This document shows, piece by piece, positions 8,808 to 18,200 of a stretch of DNA of 64,000 bases. Below the pieces are notes generated by a model, which saw only the letters and a program-made list of their open reading frames with translations, was not told the origin of the DNA and made no database searches. Position 1 is the stretch's first letter, and every line of letters starts with the position of its first letter. Made by a program: the position numbers and the translations under genes. The stretch is from assembly GCA_049115715.1 (NCBI GenBank), contig JAGDZQ010000015.1:62001-126000 (forward strand), in the 5' to 3' direction. Source of the DNA: JAMZMI01 sp049115715 (GTDB taxonomy: Bacteria; Bacteroidota; Bacteroidia; Cytophagales; Cyclobacteriaceae).

Positions 8808-10331
8808 ATGAGCGATAAAGTATATGTCTTTGATACCACACTAAGAGATGGAGAACAAGTGCCAGGTTGTCAACTATCGACACCTGAAAAAATCGAAATC
8901 GCGAAGGAGCTTGAGATACTTGGGGTGGATGTCATAGAGGCGGGATTCCCTATTTCCAGTCCTATGGATTTTAATTCTGTGATCGAAATCTCTAAAGCGG
9001 TAAGCGAACCAACGATTTGTGCATTGACCCGAGCGGTTGAAAAGGATATTGATTTTGCTGCGGATGCATTGAAATATGCTAAGAGAAAGAGAATTCATAC
9101 AGGTATTGGCGCATCGGATTACCACATAGAATATAAGTTTAGAAGTACTAGAGATGCTATTTTAGAGCGAGCGGTTGCTGCTACTAAGTACGCAAAGAAG
9201 TTTGTGGAAGATGTTGAGTTCTATTGTGAGGACGCGGGACGTGCGGATAACGAATATTTGGCAAGGATGGTGGAGGCGGTTATTGCTGCAGGTGCAACTG
9301 TTGTGAATATCCCAGATACAACAGGCTATTGCTTACCTGATGAGTATGGTGAAAAGATCAAGTATTTGGTCGATCATGTAAAAGATATTGACAAGGCAAT
9401 TATCTCATGTCATTGTCACAATGATCTTGGTTTGGCTACTGCCAATACCATGGCAGGTGTTTTGAACGGGGCGAGACAGGTAGAGGTGACCATGAACGGA
9501 ATCGGAGAGCGTGCGGGTAACACTTCTTTGGAAGAAGTTGCAATGATTTTGCAGACACACTCTGATGTTGATTTACATACAAACATTAAGAGTAATAGAA
9601 TATATGCATTGAGCTTACTTGTCAGTAAAATGATGAGAATGCCGGTGCAGCCAAACAAGGCAATCGTAGGCAGAAACGCTTTTGCTCATAGTTCTGGGAT
9701 TCACCAGGATGGTGTGATTAAGCACAGAGAAAGCTACGAGATTATGGATCCGGCAGATGTTGGGGTTTCTCAGAACTCTATTATCCTTACTGCTAGAAGT
9801 GGAAAAGCTGCTTTGAAATACCATTTGGAGAGATTAAACTACGATCTTTCTAATGAGCGAGTGGAGGAGATTTATGAGGAATTCCTCAAGATGGCTGATG
9901 CAAAGAAAGACATCACTGATGATGATCTAATCATATTGGTAGAGGGCAAGATGCCAGAAGGTGGTTACGAGTTTGGCAATGTGCAGATCAATTATTCTGA
10001 CTCAGAGGAGATTTCATCTACAGTAACTATGAAGGTGAAAGGAGATCAAATAACGGCTACAGCAACAGGAGAGGGAGCCATCGAGGCTTCATACAATGCA
10101 GTTGACAAAATCATTGAGGAGACGCTCAATGTAGATGAGTTTTTGGTTCAATCAATCGGTGATCGCACCGATCCAGGCAAAGTGCATCTTCGTGTCGAAT
10201 ACGAGGATCAACTATATGTCGGTTTTGGAGTTCACAGAGATGTGATAATAGCTTCAATCAAAGCTTATGTAGACGCGATCAACAAAATTGCTGCGCTTAA
10301 GAACAAAGCGCTTGTTGGAGTTGAAAGCTAA
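8808..10331 (+). CDS. leuA: 2-isopropylmalate synthase
   Basis: This 507-residue enzyme condenses acetyl-CoA with 2-oxoisovalerate, the first committed step of leucine synthesis. The HMGL-like TIM barrel has FDTTLRDGEQ at 8-17 (catalytic Arg13-Asp14), the metal ligands in SCHCHNDLG (His202, His204) and the NGIGERAGN loop at 230-238. The C-terminal regulatory LeuA dimer domain (from about residue 390) is present, which suggests leucine feedback control. Length is normal for the family. The gene is alone: leuB, leuC and leuD are not adjacent. A related (R)-citramalate synthase is possible but less likely from overall resemblance. Confidence 0.92.
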   Translation: MSDKVYVFDTTLRDGEQVPGCQLSTPEKIEIAKELEILGVDVIEAGFPISSPMDFNSVIEISKAVSEPTICALTRAVEKDIDFAADALKYAKRKRIHTGIGASDYHIEYKFRSTRDAILERAVAATKYAKKFVEDVEFYCEDAGRADNEYLARMVEAVIAAGATVVNIPDTTGYCLPDEYGEKIKYLVDHVKDIDKAIISCHCHNDLGLATANTMAGVLNGARQVEVTMNGIGERAGNTSLEEVAMILQTHSDVDLHTNIKSNRIYALSLLVSKMMRMPVQPNKAIVGRNAFAHSSGIHQDGVIKHRESYEIMDPADVGVSQNSIILTARSGKAALKYHLERLNYDLSNERVEEIYEEFLKMADAKKDITDDDLIILVEGKMPEGGYEFGNVQINYSDSEEISSTVTMKVKGDQITATATGEGAIEASYNAVDKIIEETLNVDEFLVQSIGDRTDPGKVHLRVEYEDQLYVGFGVHRDVIIASIKAYVDAINKIAALKNKALVGVES

Positions 10332-10334
10332 AAC

Positions 10335-10877
10335 TTAAATTTTCTGATCATCGTAATACTCAAAAACAATTAGCACATCTTCTTTTTGACTTAGATCGAG
10401 GTTGTTGTTTTTAATATACTGGAGCATCCATTTTTTATCTTTCTCGAACACAGTAAGAAGCTGTTTTCCTTTGTAAGCAGGAGTGATTTTGTCACCTTTT
10501 GCTAGATAAAGAGGGGGAAGCACATCTATGTCAGATTCACTGTATTTTAGGTTTTCCCTCAATAGGATTGAAGTTTCACCATCCAGAATGACTTCAAATA
10601 AATAGAATCCTTCTCCTAATGGATACCCTCCGTAGACTTTGCCTTCAATCGTAACTCGATCTATATCCTTTGGCAAAAACAGATGAATTTTATTTCCTAC
10701 CTTCAATTGTACAAGACTCAAATCACTATTCAATTTGAGTTGTCCTCGAATAGTTTTGTTTTTTACAACAAGAACTCCCTCGTTGTAATTATTATCATTA
10801 AGAGGAGTAGCAAAACATAACTGAGAGGCAAGGAGCCAGGCAATGCTAGCTAATAGAAGAATTTTGGCTTGTTTCAT
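10335..10877 (-). CDS. secreted hypothetical protein
   Basis: A 180-residue protein with a signal peptide (residues 1-23, ending LCFA). The mature region is beta-rich, with repeated short strands such as VVKNKTIRGQLKL and KVYGGYPLGEGFYLFEVI, and ends with an acidic tail. It resembles small periplasmic proteins of Bacteroidota that report membrane-associated state, but no named family is recognised. It converges on leuA with only three bases between the stops, so there is no room for separate terminators. Confidence 0.6.
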   Translation of the reverse strand: MKQAKILLLASIAWLLASQLCFATPLNDNNYNEGVLVVKNKTIRGQLKLNSDLSLVQLKVGNKIHLFLPKDIDRVTIEGKVYGGYPLGEGFYLFEVILDGETSILLRENLKYSESDIDVLPPLYLAKGDKITPAYKGKQLLTVFEKDKKWMLQYIKNNNLDLSQKEDVLIVFEYYDDQKI

Positions 10878-11043
10878 TTTTCAAAGCTGATTCAAGCCAA
10901 ATAAAACAAAGTTGTTACTAGGTGTGATCTATGTTTTGGGTATTTAATGATTTCATAATAGAAGGGAAAAATGGTTTTGACAAAATCATAATTTCAGTGC
11001 GATTTCCGTCGATTAATTGTGAAACTCACAAAGTGAAGAGGCT

Positions 11044-11073
11044 ATCTCAAAATCTTTTTTTGCTTTTTGAGAT
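11044..11073 (-). terminator. hairpin downstream of the PspC gene
   Basis: ATCTCAAAA (11044-11052) pairs perfectly with TTTTGAGAT (11065-11073) across a T-rich loop. It lies 31 bases after the stop of the minus-strand PspC gene. The stem is AT-rich and no clear U tract follows, so it is a weak terminator candidate or an mRNA-stabilising hairpin. Confidence 0.35.
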
Positions 11074-11104
11074 GCTTCTTCCTTAATTAATAAAGATTTA
11101 GGTG

Positions 11105-13591
11105 TTAATACTCATCTATTTGACCAGCTCCAGTTTTACTTACTTGAATGTCTCCCGAGCTTCTGTACTTCACCTTACTCATTTTGCTTATTTTGGCTTG
11201 GATTTCATTTCTGACATATACTTTCGATTTGGAAGCTCCTTGAGCATCGATTATCACATCTTCAGGTCTGAACTTGAGGCTGTTTAGTTCTGAGCTTCCC
11301 GATATTTCTACGCTCAGCTTTTTGCCTCTTCCCTCAAGTCTTAATTCTGAATCCCCATCTATTTGGACACTTAGATTTTTTACATCCGAGTCAAAGTAAA
11401 TGTCAGATTCGCCACCAACTTCTATCTCCATATCATCTTCATCAAAATCTGAGATTTTCCCTTCCACAGCTCCATATATCTCGATTTCTTTTAGCTTGGG
11501 CATGGTAATGATCAGCTTGATTTTTCGTCTGTTCTTATTCTTGGAACTATTCCATTCTTCTTTTTTGAATTTTACTTCAAGCCGATCTCCAATTTGATTC
11601 AGGTAGACATCATCCAGATCTCTTTCTTCTCCCTTTACGATCACGCTGTATGCTTGGTCGAAGCTTTTACTGATTTCAACATCTAAAACGGCACCAATTT
11701 TCAATGCATCAAAATTTTCGAAAGGGTAGCTTAATTCCTCAGTGTCAGAATAAGATCTTTTGTCCGATTTGAAATCAATACCAAAGTCCTCATCATCAGT
11801 TTCATACTCTTCCGTGGCGCAGGTTACGCACTTGAGTACCCCGAATTTGTTAAACATCCATTCATTGCCTTCAATGTGATAGTTTCTATAGCCATAATGG
11901 TGAATCGTGTTTGAGAGTATTTCTCTTAGTTCCTCATCCATTTTGAAGACCTTGTTATAAGGGATGTAGAAAGTGATGTCTACATTTTGAAAACGATACT
12001 TTGAGTCCACATCAAGAGTAAGTCTAGAGTCGAAATAGAAGTCGTCATCATTTTGAGCAATATTGTATTTCACAAGAGCTGCATTATCTTCTGCATCTAC
12101 TCCGTCAGAACCCCTGCTTTCCGTCCGAATCTTAGCTAAAAAGGTGCTGTCTTCATGTCCTCTCAATCTTAGTTCTACCGCATCGAACACATCTTCACCA
12201 ATATCATTTATATATAGCGTTGGCTTAGTCTCAGTATTTCTAAATGTGATTTCGCTTTTGATCGTATTGCTATCGCTGAATTCGTGGATGAATTTTGGTA
12301 GTGTAAAAGCAGTCAGTAATAGCCCAATAATCCATAGTGCAAAAAGCGACCAGCCTACGAAAGGACTAGCTACCCTTCTCTTGATGATAACAACAAGCCC
12401 AAGTAACACAAGCCCTATTGAAGGAATAAATGATACTAAAAACAAGGATAGAACTACCCATACATCAATGGATTGGAATATTTGCTCTAGAGGTAAGTCA
12501 CTGTAGATCATTACAGATTCGATACCGCCAAATCCTAAAGCACTAAGCGTAACGATAAGCAAGCTAGCGACCATGGTGAAGCCAAGAATAATAAGAAAAG
12601 CCCCAAAACCTATTCTTACCACATCCACCAAAAATCTCAATAACGGACCTAATATTTTACCAGCACCAGTGATAATAATAGAGACCAATCGAAACGGGAA
12701 AAGCAAAACCTTTACCAATGGACTTTCTTCTCCTTCCTTAACTTTGAAGCTCTTTTTTACATTATCCTCTATGTTTTTCAAAGTGACAGGTTTGCCACTC
12801 ATTTGCATTTTCTCGGTGATAGTCTTTGCTACAGGCGTTATGATCCATAGAATAATGTAGGTAAGAATTCCAGATCCCCCGATAAAAATAGTAAGTACAA
12901 AAATCAATCTGATTACAACTACATCGGCACCAAAATATGCAGCTATTCCTCCCGAAACCCCACCTAATACTCTGTCTTCAGCATTTCTATATAGTTTTTT
13001 GACTTTCGCATTGTCAAAGAGCTCATTGCTTGGAGGTACTGCAACCCAAAGAATAATGTAGGTAATGAAAATCGCTCCGCTTAAACCGTAGAAAAAGATA
13101 TTGATAAATAGCGCCAGAAAAAGGAGTCTTATCCAAAGCGGATCTATACTTATGTAGTGAGCCAGTCCCGAGCAGACACCTCCCAAAATTCCCCTTTTTG
13201 TATCTCGATAAAGTTTTCTGGGCTCCTCTTCAGTTTCTACCTTCTTTTTTTCCTGATTTTCGTCTTTAGCACTTTTTTGAGGTTCGCTTTCGTCGCTCTT
13301 AGTCGTGTCATCCAGATCATCTTCGATTGTAGCATCAAAGTCCTGGGTAGTTCCCATGGTTGCGATCAGATCGCTCACATCATCAAGGCTGAGGGTTTGC
13401 CTGCCGTCTGTAAGTTTCATTAGGAAGAGCTCGGCTATCCTTCCCTCTATATCAGAAATGATCTCAGAGCTGTCATCAAAACGAGAAAAGTATTTGTTGA
13501 CTGACTCTAAGTAGTCCTTGAGTTTTTCGTATCCATTTTCCTCAATGTGGAAAATGATTCCACCAATGTTGATACTTACGGTCTTTTTCAT
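11105..13591 (-). CDS. membrane protein with tandem PspC domains and C-terminal GIN/DUF2807-like domain
   Basis: An 828-residue envelope-stress type protein. An N-terminal conserved segment (1-80) and an acidic linker precede two PspC domains, at about 126-186 (KLYRDTKRGILGGVCSGLA) and 199-254 (KLYRNAEDRVLGGVSGGIA), each with its membrane helix. Three or four further membrane helices follow to about residue 430. The exported C-terminal third is beta-rich and ends with repeats of the type AVEGKISDFDEDDMEIEVGG, typical of the DUF2807 adhesin-head domain. The start overlaps the padR stop as ATGA, so the two are coupled. PadR repression relieved by envelope stress is the likely control, from family knowledge only. 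Confidence 0.85.
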   Translation of the reverse strand: MKKTVSINIGGIIFHIEENGYEKLKDYLESVNKYFSRFDDSSEIISDIEGRIAELFLMKLTDGRQTLSLDDVSDLIATMGTTQDFDATIEDDLDDTTKSDESEPQKSAKDENQEKKKVETEEEPRKLYRDTKRGILGGVCSGLAHYISIDPLWIRLLFLALFINIFFYGLSGAIFITYIILWVAVPPSNELFDNAKVKKLYRNAEDRVLGGVSGGIAAYFGADVVVIRLIFVLTIFIGGSGILTYIILWIITPVAKTITEKMQMSGKPVTLKNIEDNVKKSFKVKEGEESPLVKVLLFPFRLVSIIITGAGKILGPLLRFLVDVVRIGFGAFLIILGFTMVASLLIVTLSALGFGGIESVMIYSDLPLEQIFQSIDVWVVLSLFLVSFIPSIGLVLLGLVVIIKRRVASPFVGWSLFALWIIGLLLTAFTLPKFIHEFSDSNTIKSEITFRNTETKPTLYINDIGEDVFDAVELRLRGHEDSTFLAKIRTESRGSDGVDAEDNAALVKYNIAQNDDDFYFDSRLTLDVDSKYRFQNVDITFYIPYNKVFKMDEELREILSNTIHHYGYRNYHIEGNEWMFNKFGVLKCVTCATEEYETDDEDFGIDFKSDKRSYSDTEELSYPFENFDALKIGAVLDVEISKSFDQAYSVIVKGEERDLDDVYLNQIGDRLEVKFKKEEWNSSKNKNRRKIKLIITMPKLKEIEIYGAVEGKISDFDEDDMEIEVGGESDIYFDSDVKNLSVQIDGDSELRLEGRGKKLSVEISGSSELNSLKFRPEDVIIDAQGASKSKVYVRNEIQAKISKMSKVKYRSSGDIQVSKTGAGQIDEY

Positions 13592-13935
13592 GATTGTTTG
13601 GTAGGTTTTTGAGAGGAGATGATTTTTTCTGTTGAATCAACAAGGCCCTGCCAGGTATTGTCGAGGACTTTTAAAAAGTCTCCACCTGGTTCTGTAAGGG
13701 TGTAGTATTTTCTGGGTGGACCAGAATTGGATTCCACCCATTTATAATCCACTAACCCTGCTTTTCTAAGTCGAGTGAGTAAGGGATAAAGAGTCCCTTC
13801 CACAACCATAATGCGGGCAGAGGTGAGTTCGTCCAGCATGTCGGAAGCATATACTTCGCCTCTGGATATAATGCTAAGGATGCAAAACTCAAGGATGCCC
13901 TTCCGCATCTGTACCTGTGTGTTTTCGATGTTCAT
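13588..13935 (-). CDS. PadR-family transcriptional regulator
   Basis: A 115-residue winged-helix repressor. The family pattern is plain: RKGILEFCILSIISRGEVYA, then the recognition region VVEGTLYPLLTRLRKAGLV and the wing SNSGPPRKYYTLTEPG. PadR proteins of this size bind operators as dimers and usually control the gene they are paired with, here the tandem-PspC protein, to which it is joined by a 4-base ATGA overlap. Its upstream neighbour diverges toward the PorV-like gene. The inducing ligand is unknown. Confidence 0.92.
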   Translation of the reverse strand: MNIENTQVQMRKGILEFCILSIISRGEVYASDMLDELTSARIMVVEGTLYPLLTRLRKAGLVDYKWVESNSGPPRKYYTLTEPGGDFLKVLDNTWQGLVDSTEKIISSQKPTKQS

Positions 13936-14174
13936 TTGTCCGTGAGTTTTTAGAAATTAATATTCACTTGTGATAGTGTATACGGAAAGGTACTATGCAA
14001 AGCCAAGTACTAAGTGAAAAATGTTACCAGAAGCTCGATATTCTTTTTATAATCATATTTAAAATAAAAATAGTAATAAAAAGTCTTCTTTTGCACATTT
14101 ATCGAATAGTTGGTTTTTTTACTTCGGCTTTCCCAATTCCCTGTCTAAATTGCCGTTTAATTGAGAAGCTCGTC

Positions 14175-15260
14175 ATGAAATTTGGTAAGTTCATCTTCCT
14201 ACTTTTTCTAATACACCATTCTGCTAGATTGGGTGCACAAGACAATGCTCCTAAATATACCAATGAGTTTATGAATATTGGGGCAGGAGCCAGGTCATTT
14301 GGACTAGGCTTGAGTGCTGTATCTTATATAGACGATGCTACTGCTGGCTATTGGAATCCTGCAGGATTGAATCAGTTTAAGCCTGACCATCAACTTACAT
14401 TGATGCATTCAGCATATTTTGCGGGTATTGCTAATTATGATTTTGCAGCATTTGCAACTCATATAGACTCGTTGGGCTTTTTAAGTATCTCGGTTTTACG
14501 ATTCTCAGTAGACGATATTGCGGATACACGGTTTTTGTTTGATGGGGCAGGGGGAGTGAATTATGACAACATTCGTTTTTTTTCATCCTCAGATTATGCA
14601 GTTTTATTGACCTACGCGCGCCAGTTGCCTTTCTTGAAAGGACTTGATTTTGGAGCCAACGTCAAAATAATAAGGAGAATAGTTGGAGACTTTGGTGGGG
14701 CATGGGGTTTCGGCTTAGATGCTGGATTAAAAAAGCAGATTGGAGCTTGGAATGTAGCGGCGGTGGGAAAGGATATATTTGGCACCTTCAATAGTTGGTC
14801 ATACAATACTGAGGAGCTTCTTGAGATTTACACTCAGACGGACAATGAGATTCCCGTCAATGGATTGGAAATTGCGTTTCCAAGGCTGATTCTAGGAGTT
14901 TCTCGAGTATTTAGTCTTAGTGAGGCATTTACTTTGATGGGCACACTAGATATGTCCACCACTTTCGACGGAAAACGAAATACACTGATCAGAAGCAATA
15001 TTGCTTCTACGGATCCATACGGTGGAGTGGAGTTTGGTTTTAAAAACAAAGCTTTTCTTCGGGCGGGTGTAAGTCAGTTTCAGCAAATTAAGGATTTTGA
15101 TGGTTCGAAATCATGGTCTTTTCAGCCTAGCTTGGGTATTGGGATTAAGATTAAGGAATTAACCGTTGACTATGCCTTTACCGATGTAGGAGATCAGGCG
15201 GCAGGTTTGTATTCTCATGTTTTTTCAGTGAATGTAGATTTTTCCTCTAATGAAAAATAG
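14175..15260 (+). CDS. PorV/PorQ-family outer-membrane barrel
   Basis: The ATG at 14175 is chosen because it begins a normal signal peptide (MKFGKFIFLLF to LGAQ); the open frame runs further upstream from 13995 but that part has no signal character. The mature protein begins EFMNIGAGARSFGLGLSAV and WNPAGLNQFKPD, the signature of PorV/PorQ (UPF0164) FadL-like barrels. In type IX secretion PorV carries cargo to the PorU sortase at the cell surface. The gene overlaps the following C25 peptidase by 11 bases, so the two form a unit. Whether it is PorV itself or a dedicated paralogue cannot be decided here. Confidence 0.85.
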   Translation: MKFGKFIFLLFLIHHSARLGAQDNAPKYTNEFMNIGAGARSFGLGLSAVSYIDDATAGYWNPAGLNQFKPDHQLTLMHSAYFAGIANYDFAAFATHIDSLGFLSISVLRFSVDDIADTRFLFDGAGGVNYDNIRFFSSSDYAVLLTYARQLPFLKGLDFGANVKIIRRIVGDFGGAWGFGLDAGLKKQIGAWNVAAVGKDIFGTFNSWSYNTEELLEIYTQTDNEIPVNGLEIAFPRLILGVSRVFSLSEAFTLMGTLDMSTTFDGKRNTLIRSNIASTDPYGGVEFGFKNKAFLRAGVSQFQQIKDFDGSKSWSFQPSLGIGIKIKELTVDYAFTDVGDQAAGLYSHVFSVNVDFSSNEK

Positions 15261-18200
15261 ACTCATTCTTCTTTGTTTGCTTTTATTGATTGGAGCTTCT
15301 TCGTATGCTCAGTTTGCAAATAATTGGATTGATCCAAATCAGCGATATTTTAGAATTCCCGTGATTGAGGATGGCCTTCATACTATTTCTCCAGCTCAAC
15401 TTTCATCAGCAGGAATCCCACTAAGTACACCACCAAACAGATTTCAAATCTTTCGAAAGGGTAGAGAATTGGCAATTAATGTTGTTTCGCAAAACAACCT
15501 CGTAAGCAGCATTGAATTCTATGGAAGAAGAAACGATGGTACTAGTGATGAAGAACTTTATCGTACTCCGGAAACTCAACCTCACCAACTTTATAATCTA
15601 TTCACTGATACAGCCGCTTATTTTCTGACCTGGAAACTTACCAATGACGATGGGAGGCGAATGCAAACGGATGCTTCTTTGACACCAGCAACAGCGGAAT
15701 CGTTTCATTTAGAAGAAATACGTATCATAGAGAGCTCTACGTATTCTTTTGGTGATAAGTACAGGATACAGAAAGACATTTCCTCTGCATTGTATGACGA
15801 GGGAGAAGGTTTTACCGGAGCTTCAAAAGGGAAAAATGGAATTTTCACCTATACGCTAAACATTTCTAATTGGAATGAAACCACACCCGAAAAGCCTAAG
15901 CTTGAATTGTTTGTACAAGGTAGGAATAATCAGAATCACAGGTCAGTACTTTACATAGGACCATCCGGAACACAGCTTAGAGTCCTTGATACGCTGGAGA
16001 ATTTTTCGGGATTTGAAAATTACCTTTATGAAGGATCGCTCGAATGGTCTGATTTCTCTGCAGGACAGTGCGTTATTCAGATGAAGGTACTCGGTTTTGA
16101 TGGCCTTGCGGAAAATCAATCCATTTCGTACTTGAGATTATCTTATCCCCAGTTTTTTGATCTTCAAAGCAATGAAAATAAGCTGTTTACACTGAATCCA
16201 TCAAGTGAAGACCGGCTTTACGTCCGAGTTCCAACGAGCAATTCAGCAACTAGAATTATAGATATAACAGACGAGTATAATCCAATTATTCGGCAGACCG
16301 ATACATCCGTGGAAACCGGAGCAATTTTCTTCTCAATCAATGACAGCCCTTCACTCGCGAAGGAAGTTCTGGCTGTTACAAGTACTATTGAAATTGTGGA
16401 TATGAAGGAATCAATTTTTGAACCTATCGATCCTCAAGGGTCTGACTATTTGATTATTTCGAATCGAAGATTGATGACGCCAGCTTCCGATGGTATCGAT
16501 CCTGTTCAAGCTTACGTTGAATACAGAGAAGAGAAATTTGATGTTACGCTTGCTGAGATCAATGATATTTATGATCAATTCAACTACGGAGACCCAAGTC
16601 CAATAGCAATTAAAAATTATCTTAAATACGCTATCTCTGTTTCAGATATTGATTTCCTGTTCATTATCGGAAAAGGGCTGCTTGTTGAGACTTTTGAATA
16701 TTATCGCAATTCTTTTTACTCCAGCGGAGTTCAAAAACCTCATTTCGTTCCTACCTATGGAGTTCCCGGATCGGATGTTCTTTTCAGTGTTGGGCTGACT
16801 GACCCCTTTAAGCCGGCTGTCCCTACGGGAAGATTGAGTGCTCAAAGTAGCGAAGATGTCAAAAGCCATCTTGATAAGATTAAATTAATGGAGTCTTTGC
16901 CTTTTGATCAGCTCTGGAGGAAAAACTTTATTCAACTAAGTGGAGGACAGACATTGGCGGAGCTAAATCTATTCTCCACTTACATCGAAGGATTTGAAAG
17001 AATTGCAGAGGATGATTTTTTTGGAGGCATGGCTTTCAATAGAGGTAAATCTTCGGTTGAGCCGGTTTCAACAATTAGCATTTTCGATCAATTAAACGCC
17101 GGAGTAAATATTGTTACTTTCTTCGGTCATTCTACAAGTGCAACGGCAGACATTAGCATTGGAAGCGTCTCCAATCCATCGCTCAATAATCTTGGGAAGT
17201 ATCCACTTCTATTCGTAAATGGTTGCAATGGAGGAGCCATCTTTAGAGGGCAGCCGAGTTTTGGAGAAGAATGGATGTTGAATGAAAATGAGAAAGGCGC
17301 AATAGGTGTGATCGCTCATTCAGATTTGGCATTGTCAAATAACCTAAGGCGATTTACCAATCTCTTCTATGAGACAGCTTATGGAGTAGATGAGACTTTT
17401 GGTCTTGAAATTGGGAAGATCATGGAAATCTGTCAGTCTGCTTATTTTGACCGTTATGGTGTGTCAGATGAACCCCTTTCTCAGGTTTATGGGATGCTTC
17501 TTCAAGGAGATCCCGCATATAAGCTTTTTGGAGCGAGCGCTCCAGATTATGCGATTTCTAGTGAGGAAGTTCAAGCTTCTGCGATAGAATCGGACAGAAT
17601 AGTTTCAACGTCTCCTTCCTTTCTGCTTGATCTAATCGTTAGCAATTTTGGCAGAACAGTTACCGATTCATTGACTATAAAAGTTGATCGTACGCTTTCT
17701 GATGGGTCGATTATTTCTTACGAGGATCAATTTCTTCGACCACTTTATAAAGACACCATTGCCTTTGAGATTCAAAATGATGAGAACAGAAAGAACGATG
17801 GACAAAATGTTTTCCTGATAACACTCGACCCATATGACTCGACCTCAGAATTAAATGAGGCAAATAATATTGCAATGCTAGAACTCTTTCTTCCAAAAGG
17901 CAATACCATCAATTTATACCCAATAGAATATGCTGCAATTGCATCCTCGGAAGTTGAATTTCTGTGGCATGCGGAGGATATTTTGAGCGAAAGTAGAGTC
18001 TATAGTTTTGAACTGGACACTTCAGCGACATTCAAAAGTTCCTATTTGAAGTCTGATCAGCTGACAGGCCAGTCCCTTCTTTCGAAGAAGGTGAACTTGG
18101 GGGACTTAAGTGATTCGACCACTCTGTATTGGAGGACAAGGTTTGCAGAACCAAGAGAAGGAGAAGATACCACCTGGGTGACTTCATCATTTACTTTACT

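Noticed and set aside
12063..12860. Plus-strand ORFs of 147 and 95 residues
   Set aside because: Antisense shadows of the tandem-PspC gene, rich in Ser, Thr and Ile from the complement of membrane codons.
13995..14174. Longer start for the PorV-like gene
   Set aside because: The extra 60 residues do not fit the family; the ATG at 14175 opens a standard signal peptide.
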